Shown here: positions 45,708 through 54,277 of the stretch, one piece after another
Position numbering within the stretch: position 1 is the stretch's first letter
Layout of the letters: the number at the start of each line of letters is the position of its first letter
NCBI RefSeq assembly: GCF_900009145.1
Contig: NZ_LN889796.1
Coordinates: 217,609 to 281,608 of the forward strand
DNA from: Planktothrix tepida PCC 9214
Lineage (GTDB): Bacteria; Cyanobacteriota; Cyanobacteriia; Cyanobacteriales; Microcoleaceae
DNA length: 64,000 nt
Reading direction: 5' to 3'
Made by a program: the position numbers and the translations under genes
The notes under the pieces: generated by a model
What the model saw: the letters and a program-made list of their open reading frames with translations, nothing else
Databases searched by the model: none
Told to the model about the DNA's origin: nothing

Positions 45708-45918
45708 GGGGAATGCGGCTGCGTAATAGCTTTTCCGTTTCGTTACAAAGGAAGTTGACGTGATCCTGTAGGGCTAAATGTTCGTCATCGGTTAACTCCT
45801 GCTGCAATTGACTACGGATGGCATGAATCAATTCATCTTTCGTATTCCCTTCATACCAGACTCGGCGAACGGTATGTTCAATAAAGTGAAATCGCAGTTG
45901 TTCAAAGGCATAAGGCAT
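45667..45918 (-). CDS. Hypothetical acidic helical protein (83 aa)
   Basis: 83 residues: FEQLRFHFIEHTVRRVWYEG, then KDELIHAIRSQLQQEL and LALQDHVNFLCNETEKLL. All helical with His-rich N-terminus; no family recognised. First gene of a two-gene unit with 45426-45707. Confidence 0.55.
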   Translation of the reverse strand: MPYAFEQLRFHFIEHTVRRVWYEGNTKDELIHAIRSQLQQELTDDEHLALQDHVNFLCNETEKLLRSRIPHDIAPRETAIELW

Positions 45919-46185
45919 AACAAAATCCTCGTAGTAATTCTAATGTTATTGTCATCTTCAGGTGCATTATTGATTTCTATTGTGCCAGTAATGTTGTGTC
46001 TTGTTGATCAGCTAAACTCAAAGAAAAGACCCCTTGAATTGTCACCACTTTGTTACTTTTGCAGGATAGAATATAGGATCTGGTTACAGATTAGTTTAAA
46101 AAAGTAAATTTCTTCTAGGAAAATTTACTGTTTAGACCCCGATTTGAACAAAAGACCTATCTAAAATTCATGAGGTTATAAGCTA

Positions 46186-46404
46186 ATGTCTACTTCTAGT
46201 CATCCTCAACCCAATGTAGATCCCAATACAGAGCCTTATAGCAATCCCCATCCTGAAGAAGTCGAAGATCCAAATATCGATCCCTATACTAATCCTGATC
46301 CCAATTCTAATACAGACCCTAACTTAGAACCCTATACTAATCCTCATCCTGAACCCGTGAAAGACCCCAATATTGATCCCTATACCAATCCTGAATCTGA
46401 ATAG
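46186..46404 (+). CDS. Asp/Asn/Pro/Tyr tandem-repeat protein (72 aa)
   Basis: 72 residues built from five copies of a 12-residue unit, consensus DPN-x-(D/E)-P-Y-(T/S)-NP-(H/D/E), joined by short linkers (PHPEEVE, PHPEPVK). Strongly acidic, with no Leu-rich core, no Cys, no signal peptide and no membrane segment, so it is probably disordered or a metal or calcium-binding ribbon. A GAGG lies ~13 bases upstream. About 50 bp precede the response-regulator gene on the same strand. No family recognised; function unknown. Confidence 0.65.
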   Translation: MSTSSHPQPNVDPNTEPYSNPHPEEVEDPNIDPYTNPDPNSNTDPNLEPYTNPHPEPVKDPNIDPYTNPESE

Positions 46405-46452
46405 GAAATTTTTATTAATTCCTATTTAATCAAAGTGAAGCATTGGGAAAAT

Positions 46453-47934
46453 ATGCGAATTCTACTGGTTGAAGATGACCATAATTTAGCTCAAGCATTG
46501 AGTGCCGTTCTCAGTAAACACAATTATATTTTGGATGTTTCAACTGACGGTGAAATGGGTTGGGAGATGATGAATATCATTTCTTATGATTTAGTATTAC
46601 TCGATATTATATTGCCGAAGTTGGATGGCATTAGTTTATGTCGTCGCTTACGAGAACACAATCTACAAGTTCCGGTTATGCTGATCACAGCAAAGGATTC
46701 CTTGACCGATAAACTAATGGGATTGGATAGCGGAGCCGATGATTACTTAATAAAACCCTTTGATATTCAAGAGTTGCTGGCTCGAATTCGAGTGTTCTCT
46801 CGTCGATTAACAGAACAATCAACAATCATTTTTTCCTGTGGAGATATTCGGCTCAATCCCGAAATGCGACAAATTACTTATCAGGGGCAAGTTATACCTT
46901 TTAGTCGCAAAGAATATTTATTAATAGAATTATTTATACGTCATCCTTGTCGTGTTTTTAGCCGAATGGATATTGTTGATCATCTTTGGTCATTGGATAA
47001 ACTGCCTACGGAAGATACTGTAAAATCCCATATCCGTCGCATTCGCAACAAATTAAAAGCTGTGGGAGCAGAAGATTTAATTGAAACTTTGTATGGACAT
47101 GGTTATCGAATTAATCCAAGTTTTTTACAGGATTCCTCCTCTCGTTCTCCTTTGTCTGCGGAGCCAGGAAAAGAATTAGAGAATGCGATTGCTCAAATTT
47201 GGCAAAATATTCGAGAAGGAGTGTTTAATCATCTTAAAACGTTAGAACAAGCTGTCACAAGTTTGCAATCTCAAATATTAGATCAAAATCAGCTACAAAC
47301 AGCCCAAAAAAGTGCTCATCAGCTTGCAGGTACAGTTGCTACCTTTGGTTTTGAAGCCGCTGCTTATATCGCTAAGGCAATAGAAATCCTATTACAAAAT
47401 CAGGCTATACACCTAAAAACGACACATTCACTCACTCAATTAGTCAAAACTTTACGGCTAGAGTTAGAACAGCAACCCATTAATTCTATTCATGAAGAAA
47501 ATTCTTTGATTCAACTTAATTCTTCCCAGGATTTCCCTTTTGATACTCAGCCGATCCGGATCATGGCAGTCGATGATGATGCCATAATTCTTATCTTAGT
47601 TAAACAAATTCTGGAAAATGAGGGAATTCAAGTGACTACATTAGAAAAACCAACACAAATTTGGGAAACCTTAGAAAATGTTCAGCCCAATTTGTTAATT
47701 TTAGATATTAATATGCCTGAGATGAATGGATTAGAGATCTGCCAACTCATTCGAGAAACAGCACAATGGAGTTGGTTACCCATTCTAATTCTTACCGTTC
47801 AAACGGATCGCCAGACGGTACAACAGGTGTTTGCCTGTGGTGCAGATGACTATTTAGCCAAGCCAATTGTACCCGAAGAACTATCGACTCAAGTTTGCAA
47901 TCGCATTCGACGTAGCCAAAGACTGAAGCAGTAA
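46453..47934 (+). CDS. Hybrid response regulator REC-wHTH-Hpt-REC
   Basis: 493 residues from the ATG at 46453 (a GTG opens at 46435). Order: receiver 1 (VEDDHNLAQAL; phospho-Asp in DLVLLDIILP; KPF), OmpR-type winged helix (LIELFIRHPCRVFSRMDIV, DTVKSHIRRIRNKL), histidine phosphotransfer domain (SAHQLAGTVATFGF), receiver 2 (VDDDAIILIL; LLILDINMPEMNG; KPIVP). It could pass phosphate between its own Hpt and receivers and act as transcription factor. The sensor kinase is not adjacent; the kinase at 49848 is a candidate partner. Confidence 0.9.
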   Translation: MRILLVEDDHNLAQALSAVLSKHNYILDVSTDGEMGWEMMNIISYDLVLLDIILPKLDGISLCRRLREHNLQVPVMLITAKDSLTDKLMGLDSGADDYLIKPFDIQELLARIRVFSRRLTEQSTIIFSCGDIRLNPEMRQITYQGQVIPFSRKEYLLIELFIRHPCRVFSRMDIVDHLWSLDKLPTEDTVKSHIRRIRNKLKAVGAEDLIETLYGHGYRINPSFLQDSSSRSPLSAEPGKELENAIAQIWQNIREGVFNHLKTLEQAVTSLQSQILDQNQLQTAQKSAHQLAGTVATFGFEAAAYIAKAIEILLQNQAIHLKTTHSLTQLVKTLRLELEQQPINSIHEENSLIQLNSSQDFPFDTQPIRIMAVDDDAIILILVKQILENEGIQVTTLEKPTQIWETLENVQPNLLILDINMPEMNGLEICQLIRETAQWSWLPILILTVQTDRQTVQQVFACGADDYLAKPIVPEELSTQVCNRIRRSQRLKQ

Positions 47935-47974
47935 TCAGTCATGTTATTGCTATTACATACATTAAAATTAAAGC

Positions 47975-48113
47975 CTAATCTTCTTCAGCATCAGATACTA
48001 TAATTTTTTTACCTTTATCAACCTCTTTTTTTTCTAATAAGACTAATTGAATTGATTCTAGTTCTTCATCTGTTACTTCCCATAACTTTGCTGTAAGCTG
48101 ATCAATTTTTTTT
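47975..48113 (-). pseudogene. 3' fragment of an unknown gene cut by ISL3
   Basis: The minus strand reads KKIDQLTAKLWEVTDEELES, then IQLVLLEKKEVDKG and a terminal SDAEED stop. Upstream it runs into a nine-A tract and the ISL3 end. The other side of the element holds a different gene (vapC), so the 5' part was deleted. No family recognised. Confidence 0.5.
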
Positions 48114-48114
48114 T

Positions 48115-49122
48115 GGTTCTTCAGTATCTAGTATGCTAAAATTATAGTTAATAAAATCAAGAAAGACAAAAAATATATCTACCCCTAGCTGAAAAGCTTT
48201 TTCCGGTTGACAGTTAAGCCATCTGTGTTGTTAACTAAAATCAGAAAAATGGTAAATTCAGGGTAAATCAGTAACAATGACTTCCTCAAGGGAAATTAAA
48301 ATGCTCACAGAACTTCTGGAGCTAGAAGGAGTAAAAGTAGTCTCACGTCATCAGCATAAAGGGATTGGAATAATTTTAGAGATAGAGCCAATCCATCAGG
48401 AAAGTATTTGTCCTCGTTGTGGGGAAAAAAGTCATAAATTACATCAAAACCATCGATATATAATTAAAGATTTACCTTGGGGAGAATCGCCAGTATTTTT
48501 GGAAATAAATAGACGACAGTTCAAATGTAAGAAATGTAAAAGGCCGTTTAGTGAGGAGTTAGATTTCGTGGAAAAAAGAAGGACTTATACAAAAAGATTG
48601 GCTAATAGAATCGTACAAGAAGTTTTAGAAAAGGATATAAACAGTGTTGCCAAAAAAGGATTAGTGACAACAGAAGAAATAGAAAGGATGTTAAAAGACG
48701 CATCATCAGAATTAGCTGAGTTCAAACCCACCGATTTAAAAAGATTAGGAATAGATGAAATAGCATTGATTAAAGGAAAAGGAAATTATTGTGCAGTTTT
48801 AATAGATTTAGACAAGTCGAAGTTAATTGCAATTCTCCAAAAAAGAACACAAGAAGAAATCAAAAAAGTGTTGCTGGGATGGGGAACAGAGGTGCTAGAA
48901 AAGGTAGAAGAAGTCAGCATAGATCTGTGGAAAGGATACAGAAGCTTATATTGCTTACTTTGATCACAGAACAACCAGTGGGGTAGTGGAGGGAATTAAT
49001 AACAAGCTGAAACTGATTAAACGCTCGGCTTATGGATTCAGGAATTTCAAAAACTTTCAATCAAGATGTTTACTGAATTGGCATTTTAACTAAATCTTTA
49101 GCATACTAAATACTGAAGAACC
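48115..49122 (+). mobile_element. ISL3-family element, internally deleted
   Basis: 26-bp terminal inverted repeats, GGTTCTTCAGTAT then (C/T)TAGTATGCTAAA, 25 of 26 matching, at 48115-48140 and 49097-49122. About 1.0 kb, shorter than intact ISL3 members. No 8-bp target duplication is visible (left flank is a T run, right flank ATAAATAA), which fits a deletion next to the element. Confidence 0.85.
48277..49093 (+). pseudogene. ISL3 transposase with internal deletion and frameshift
   Basis: N-terminal part intact to 48963: zinc motifs CPRCGEKSH and CKKCKRPF, helix-turn-helix, then first catalytic region (RLGIDEIALIKGKGNY) and VSIDLWKGYRSL with the second Asp. The frame then ends, while another frame at 48956-49093 gives FDHRTTSGVVEGINNKLKLI, RSAYGFRNFKNF and CLLNWHFN, the normal C-terminus with the third acidic residue. 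The central ~150 residues are missing. Inactive. Confidence 0.88.
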
Positions 49123-49275
49123 ATAAATAATTTCAACAATAGTAATTATAGAAAATCCTACCCAATCACCATTAGCCGCAAGATTATCAATTGTTGAGCG
49201 CGCTGTTTGTGAAAGACGAGAATCAGCGAAAATATACCAAATAATAGTATGAGTATCAGCGATCGCCTTTAACAT
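49090..49275 (-). pseudogene. vapC: VapC toxin truncated by ISL3
   Basis: The PIN start is clear: MLKAIADTHTIIWYIFADSR, then VGFSIITIVEIIY. The frame then runs into the ISL3 terminal repeat, and the last residues GSSVFSMLKI are IS-encoded. About half of the ~130-residue PIN domain and two of its acidic residues are gone. Start overlaps the vapB stop by one base. Confidence 0.88.
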
Positions 49276-49505
49276 TATATATCCTCTCTCTCAAAGCCTA
49301 ACCCTATCTCCTGACGAACTTGATCAATATCTTCTGCTGAGGGAGCTTGTCCTAAATCAGCACAAATTCCCCATAAAGAACGGCGAGGTTTAATTTCAGT
49401 TGGAATTAATTCTTTTTCAACATCGGGTGCGATCGCTTGAATTAAACGCATTTTTTCCAAAGCGGAAAGTTGTTTTGCTTGTTGAATTACTTGTTCTAAA
49501 GTCAT
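49275..49505 (-). CDS. Antitoxin of the truncated vapC
   Basis: 76 residues. MTLEQVIQQAKQLSALEKMR opens a short Phd/VapB-like antitoxin common in cyanobacteria; the C-terminal EDIDQVRQEIGL is the toxin-binding helix. Intact, coupled to the broken vapC by a one-base overlap. Confidence 0.72.
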   Translation of the reverse strand: MTLEQVIQQAKQLSALEKMRLIQAIAPDVEKELIPTEIKPRRSLWGICADLGQAPSAEDIDQVRQEIGLGFEREDI

Positions 49506-49619
49506 GCCTAATATTTGATTACCTCAAATAGCTTATTTTAAGGTTATAACTCCCTCTATTATATCGTTTTAAGGGAGTAAGCGCAAGTGCTAAATAATAA
49601 AGCTATTTTTGGAGATTTT

Positions 49620-49790
49620 TTAGAGCGAGTATCCCAGAGATAAACTAAAAGTATAAGCTAAACGAGTTTCTACTTCCACAACAGAAATCACAGAGATTTC
49701 TAATCCCTTTTCAGCTTTGCCAGTTATACTATTAAAAAAGTAATCTTTAACCGCTAACCCTGTTCTAATTGCCAGGTGGATCAAATTAGT
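49620..49790 (-). pseudogene. Possible 3' fragment of a lost gene
   Basis: The minus strand reads LAIRTGLAVKDYFFNSITGK, then EKGLEISVISVVEVETRLAY and a terminal LGYSL, plausible coding sequence with no upstream half: beyond ~49790 the frame runs antisense into the kinase gene. Family not recognised. It may be the remainder of a gene lost in rearrangement, or chance. Confidence 0.3.
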
Positions 49791-49847
49791 CAAGGTATCA
49801 GTCCTAAACCCCTTAAAATTGATAGGGATACAAAGGAGAACGTCAGG

Positions 49848-52289
49848 ATGGACGATGATGCCAAGACCAAAACCGAATTGATTGAAGAGTTGCAAGCCCT
49901 GAGAGCCGAGGTTGCGATGCTGAAGCAAAAGTCCGGGGTCTTGCCGTCATCTGAACAACCCGATCAAGAGTTTCTTCAATCAGAGCAATTGTTTGCAGGC
50001 TTTTTTAATGCGGCAACTCAGTCCAACGTGGGATTATTTATTGTTGACAAAAACCTACGATTCCTCCATATTAATCAAGTCTTAGCAGACATCAACGGGT
50101 ATTCTATTCAGGAGCATTTAGGTCAATTATTAGCCAATTTGTTACCCGAACTTGCCCCGACCCTAACACCTTTACTGCAAACTCTCATTGAAACCAGACA
50201 GCCGATCTCAAATTTAGAAATATCGGGTTATGTACCCAGTCAACCCGGAGTTTTACGACATTGCATCAACTCTTTTTTTCCCATTTCCAGCACTACGGGT
50301 GATGTCATTGCTGTCGGTGGTATCGTCCTAGAAATCACTGAGTATAAACAAGTCATCGAAGCATTACAACAGAGTGAATTTAATCTGCGTACAGCCCAAA
50401 GAATTGCTCATGTCGGAAGTTGGCATTGGGATCAAATTACAAACACCGTCATCTGGTCAGAAGAAATGTATCAGATTCATGGGTGCGATCTTAACCAATC
50501 TCCGCCTCAAGGCAAAGAACTTGAACCTTACATCCATCCAGACGACTTTGCTGATTATCAACAGTTAATTGAGCGAGCGCTGGCTGGGCACTCCTTTGAA
50601 GTGGATTTACGCATCATTCGCCCTAACGGGGAAATTCGCTATATTGAAGCACGAGGAGAACCTGGAATTTTCAATGCTCAGGGAGAATTATTACACTTGT
50701 ATGGCACGGTGCTGGATGTCACGGAGCGTAAGCGGGTAGAACAGGCACTCCGTCAAAGTGAATTTGCCCTACGAGAAGCCCAACGGATTGCCCATGTAGG
50801 CAGTTGGCAATGGGAACAAGACAATGAAAAGATTATCTGGTCTGAGGAAATCTATCGCATTCACGGACTTGATCCCAATAGTGCTGTACCGGATGCCCAA
50901 AAGCGGGATAAATATATCCATCCTGATGATTTAGACATTCATCAAGCTATGTTTAACGCATCAGTCAGAGGGGAGGCTTATGAATTTGATCTGCGAATTA
51001 TCCGTCCTGATGGAGAGGTACGCTACATCGAAGCCAGAGCAGAACCGGGAATTTTTAATGAGCGAGGAGAACTGATTTGGTTATTTGGTACGGTATTGGA
51101 TGTGACTGATCGCAAACGAGTCGAAGCCACCTTGCAAGAATCAAATCGGAGATGGCGAAGTCTGTTAGATCAGGTACAACTGATGGTGGTGGGATTAGAT
51201 ACTCAAGGGGTGGTGGAGTATGTTAACCCTTTTTTCTTGCAAGTTACGGGTTACACCGAGCCAGAAGTGATGGGTCAAGAGTGGTTTAAAACGTTTGTGG
51301 TTGCTGAAGAATGGCAAGTGTCACGAACCCATTTTGTTGATTTGCTGGAGCAGCACGTTCCTTATTCCCATTATCAGAATAGAATTATCACGAAATCTGG
51401 GGAAGAACGAATCATTGTCTGGAATAATACCGTTTTGCAAGATACGACTGGAAATCCAATAGGTTCTCCCGTACAGACTAGCGTAATCGGTATTATTGGG
51501 ATTGGTAAAGATATTACCGAACAGCATAAATTGGAACGACTCAAAAGTGAGTTTGTTTCTATTGTTAGTCATGAACTGCGGACTCCCCTAACTTCTATGC
51601 AAGTTGCTTTGAGTTTGCTCGATCAAAAATGGGTTGATCCGACATCGGAAGAGGGACAAGGGATGATTCATGTAACGGCCGAAGGAGTTGATCGCTTGGT
51701 GCGTTTGGTGAATGATATCCTCGATTTAGAACGGCTCGACTCCGGTAAGGTTCACCTTGAAAAACAGTCTTGTTACCCTAACGATCTGATTCAGACTGCC
51801 ATCAACCAAATGAAGGACTTGGCAAATCAATCCGATATTCAGTTTGAGGTGTCTGTGGTCTCCTATCCAATTCAGGCTGATCCCGATCGTCTTATCCAAG
51901 TTCTAACTAATTTACTGAGTAATGCGATTCGTTTCTCTCCTTGCGATTCGATTATTAAAATTCAGGTAGAGAAGTTTTCTTCACTGTCTGTGGAGGATTT
52001 ATCTCCTGTCACCTGTTTACAGTTTATGATTCAGGATCAAGGGCGTGGCATTCCCAGTCATCAGCTAGAAAGCATTTTTGAACGGTTTCAGCAATTGGAT
52101 GCTTCTGATTCGCGCTCAAAAGGCGGAACAGGCTTAGGATTAGCAATTTGCCGAAGTATCATTGAACAACATGGAGGACGAATCTGGGCAGAAAGCAACT
52201 TACAAATCAGAAAAGGGAGTTGTTTTTATTTCACTTTACCAATTTTAGAGGGTGATCAAGATGGTAAAGAAACGGATTTTATTGATTGA
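49848..52289 (+). CDS. Multi-PAS sensor histidine kinase
   Basis: About 813 residues from the ATG at 49848, which has AGGAG ~10 bases upstream (the frame opens at 49776). Four PAS domains; the middle two (about residues 170-290 and 300-420) are tandem duplicates, both reading AQRIAHVGSW and DLRIIRP. HisKA with VSHELRTP (phospho-His), then HATPase: LLSNAIRFSP (N box), DQGRGIP, GTGLGLAI. No transmembrane segment, so cytoplasmic, and the ligand is unknown. Its 3' end overlaps the response regulator gene, its probable partner. Confidence 0.92.
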   Translation: MDDDAKTKTELIEELQALRAEVAMLKQKSGVLPSSEQPDQEFLQSEQLFAGFFNAATQSNVGLFIVDKNLRFLHINQVLADINGYSIQEHLGQLLANLLPELAPTLTPLLQTLIETRQPISNLEISGYVPSQPGVLRHCINSFFPISSTTGDVIAVGGIVLEITEYKQVIEALQQSEFNLRTAQRIAHVGSWHWDQITNTVIWSEEMYQIHGCDLNQSPPQGKELEPYIHPDDFADYQQLIERALAGHSFEVDLRIIRPNGEIRYIEARGEPGIFNAQGELLHLYGTVLDVTERKRVEQALRQSEFALREAQRIAHVGSWQWEQDNEKIIWSEEIYRIHGLDPNSAVPDAQKRDKYIHPDDLDIHQAMFNASVRGEAYEFDLRIIRPDGEVRYIEARAEPGIFNERGELIWLFGTVLDVTDRKRVEATLQESNRRWRSLLDQVQLMVVGLDTQGVVEYVNPFFLQVTGYTEPEVMGQEWFKTFVVAEEWQVSRTHFVDLLEQHVPYSHYQNRIITKSGEERIIVWNNTVLQDTTGNPIGSPVQTSVIGIIGIGKDITEQHKLERLKSEFVSIVSHELRTPLTSMQVALSLLDQKWVDPTSEEGQGMIHVTAEGVDRLVRLVNDILDLERLDSGKVHLEKQSCYPNDLIQTAINQMKDLANQSDIQFEVSVVSYPIQADPDRLIQVLTNLLSNAIRFSPCDSIIKIQVEKFSSLSVEDLSPVTCLQFMIQDQGRGIPSHQLESIFERFQQLDASDSRSKGGTGLGLAICRSIIEQHGGRIWAESNLQIRKGSCFYFTLPILEGDQDGKETDFID

Positions 52290-52644
52290 TGATGAACCTG
52301 GAATTCGTCAAGTCCTCCCTGTTGCATTTCGAGTGATTGCTTCCTGGGAAACAGTTGTTGCAGATTCTTGTCAAGCTGGTATTGCTCTTGCTGAAACTGA
52401 ACCACTAGATGCGATTTTGCTGGATGTTATGATGCCTGAAATGGATGGGATTACGGCTTTTAATAAAATGCAATCTAATCCTATAAGTAGGTCAATTCCT
52501 ACTATTTTGCTGACGGCTAAAGCACAAGCAAGTGATCGAAATCGGTTTGCTCAATTAGCGATCGCTGGCATTATTACTAAACCTTTTAAAGCACCAGATG
52601 TAGTGAGTCAAATCCGATTAATTTTGAACTGGCATGACTCATAA
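52261..52644 (+). CDS. Single-domain response regulator
   Basis: 127 residues from the ATG at 52261, overlapping the kinase gene by 29 bp. One receiver: ILLIDDEPGIRQVL, phospho-Asp in AILLDVMMPEMDG, TAKAQASDR, KPF near the end. No output domain, so it is a CheY-type relay, probably phosphorylated by the preceding kinase. Confidence 0.92.
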   Translation: MVKKRILLIDDEPGIRQVLPVAFRVIASWETVVADSCQAGIALAETEPLDAILLDVMMPEMDGITAFNKMQSNPISRSIPTILLTAKAQASDRNRFAQLAIAGIITKPFKAPDVVSQIRLILNWHDS

Positions 52645-52738
52645 GATACTCTTTCCCAACACTTAAACTAATCTCTAATAGAGCGCTACGCCTGACGGTT
52701 AGGACATTTTTAAACCCTGAAACCCTTTCACTTCTTAC

Positions 52739-52763
52739 TGTTCCCTGTTCCCTGTTCCCTCTT
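52739..52763. repeat. GTTCCCT heptamer array
   Basis: Three to four tandem GTTCCCT units between the response regulator and pdxJ. Confidence 0.85.
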
Positions 52764-52842
52764 CAAGTAGCGCTATAGACTTGACCTGAGTTGAATTTTT
52801 TGGCAAGGTGAAAGACGGTATAGCAGCAAGGAGAAAAGACAA

Positions 52843-53562
52843 TTGCCGACTTTAGGAGTCAATATTGATCATATTGCCACCATTCGCCAAGCCCGTCGCA
52901 CCGTTGAACCTGATCCCGTTGCGGCGGCTATCATTGCTGAATTAGCAGGTGCTGATGGTATTACGGTGCATTTACGCGAAGATCGACGCCATATTCAAGA
53001 TCGAGATGTGCGACTGTTGCGACAAACGGTAAGAACCCATCTGAATTTAGAAATGGCGGCGACTGATGAAATGGTGGCCATCGCATTGGACATCAAGCCC
53101 GACTATATTACCTTAGTTCCTGAACACCGGGAGGAAATTACCACCGAAGGGGGGTTAGATATTGCGGGACAAATTCCTCGGATGACTGATGTAGTCAACA
53201 CTCTACAGGGTGCTGGAATTCCGGTGAGTTTGTTTATTGATGCCAACCCCCAACAAATTGAAGCCTCGGCGCAAGTTAAGGCAAAATTTATTGAACTGCA
53301 TACGGGATGTTATGCGGAGGCGAAAGGGGAAGACCAAACCAGAGAATTAGAGATTTTAGCGACAGGTTGCAAGTTAGCCTTAGAAGCGGGACTGCGGGTG
53401 AATGCAGGTCACGGGTTAACTTATTGGAATGTTTACCCCGTTGCGGCGATAGAAGGGATGGAAGAACTCAACATTGGTCATACAATAATAAGTCGGGCAG
53501 TTCTCGTCGGTTTAGATCAAGCCGTTCGAGAAATGAAACAAGCGATTAACGGGAAACTCTAA
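52843..53562 (+). CDS. pdxJ: Pyridoxine 5'-phosphate synthase PdxJ
   Basis: 239 residues, TIM barrel. Starts with TTG ([16 protein letters not shown]); AGGAG lies 9 bases upstream, which supports this start. Conserved: [36 protein letters not shown] and [10 protein letters not shown]. It joins 1-deoxyxylulose 5-phosphate and 3-amino-2-oxopropyl phosphate to make pyridoxine 5'-phosphate. Followed by ycf54 at 40 bp. Confidence 0.97.
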   Translation: MPTLGVNIDHIATIRQARRTVEPDPVAAAIIAELAGADGITVHLREDRRHIQDRDVRLLRQTVRTHLNLEMAATDEMVAIALDIKPDYITLVPEHREEITTEGGLDIAGQIPRMTDVVNTLQGAGIPVSLFIDANPQQIEASAQVKAKFIELHTGCYAEAKGEDQTRELEILATGCKLALEAGLRVNAGHGLTYWNVYPVAAIEGMEELNIGHTIISRAVLVGLDQAVREMKQAINGKL

Positions 53563-53602
53563 CCCCCAAATCGTCCCATTGCAGCATTTACAATGATTCA
53601 CC

Positions 53603-53932
53603 ATGCAGACTTATTACTACGTTTTAGGCAGTCGCAAATTTTTGATTGAGGAAGAACCCTTAGAAGAAGTGTTACGGGAACGCACCCGCAACTATCAGGA
53701 AAATGAAAAGGAACTTGATTTTTGGTTAGTGCAGCAACCTGCCTTTTTGGAAGCACCTTCCATGGCAGACGTTAAAGCTCAATGCCCTCAACCTGCGGTC
53801 GCCATTGTTTCTACCAATAAACAAGTGGTGACTTGGTTGAAATTACGTTTAGAGTATGTGCTCACCGGAGAATTTCAAGCCCCAACTGCTGGTATTCCTG
53901 ATGCTTTAGCCTCGTTAGCAACAGCCTCTTAA
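53603..53932 (+). CDS. ycf54: Ycf54 (Mg-protoporphyrin ester cyclase subunit)
   Basis: 109 residues, DUF2488. TYYYVLGSRKFLIEEEP, VLRERTRNYQENEKELDFWL and QPAFLEAPSMADVKAQC, then WLKLRLEYVLTGEF are all family signatures. Ycf54 is needed for the aerobic (AcsF) cyclase that forms ring E of chlorophyll. Two genes of cofactor synthesis (pdxJ, ycf54) lie together but no cyclase gene is in the window. Confidence 0.95.
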   Translation: MQTYYYVLGSRKFLIEEEPLEEVLRERTRNYQENEKELDFWLVQQPAFLEAPSMADVKAQCPQPAVAIVSTNKQVVTWLKLRLEYVLTGEFQAPTAGIPDALASLATAS

Positions 53933-54063
53933 AAATCAAGGGTTCAATAGTTGTACCCTGAGTCAGGACAATGAAAGCTGTTGCTTTATTCTTTAAAATC
54001 TGCCCCCTTGGAGAACAGCAGTTAAACTAAGTCAGAAAGATGACTCTCTGGCTAGTCTGATAA

Positions 54064-54105
54064 ACCGGATGTGAACGTTTCCCTGCATCCGGCTCCTCAA
54101 TTTTT
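54064..54105 (+). terminator. Hairpin with T run in the ycf54-mod gap
   Basis: ACCGGATG pairs with CATCCGG, followed by CTCCTCAATTTTT. It lies in the 345-bp gap 53933-54277, whose other content is one AACAGGCATCTTGCCTGTT repeat (54110-54128); no gene seen there. The 130-base distance to ycf54 leaves room for a short transcript of its own. Confidence 0.6.
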
Positions 54106-54109
54106 GTAG

Positions 54110-54128
54110 AACAGGCATCTTGCCTGTT
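54110..54128. repeat. AACAGGCATCTTGCCTGTT hairpin repeat, copy 2
   Basis: Identical to 33972-33990. Confidence 0.85.
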
Positions 54129-54277
54129 AATAAGTACATCAGTGATTTCCTGTGGAATCAAATGATCAGTAAAATAGTTGTGATCTTGAAAAATTAAAAT
54201 AAGGTTCCCTATTGATATAACACAGGGTTAGCTCACAGCTTTTAGCGGTAACACAGAAATAGTAGTTACTACAAAAT

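Noticed and set aside
49620-49928. Full 102-aa minus frame upstream of the kinase
   Set aside because: The 5' half is antisense to the kinase coding start; only the 3' part was kept as a low-confidence fragment.
53933-54110. Possible 6S-like or group II intron RNA around the CCGGATG hairpin
   Set aside because: Only one good hairpin with a T run; no conserved bubble or domain V was seen, so it was kept as a terminator.
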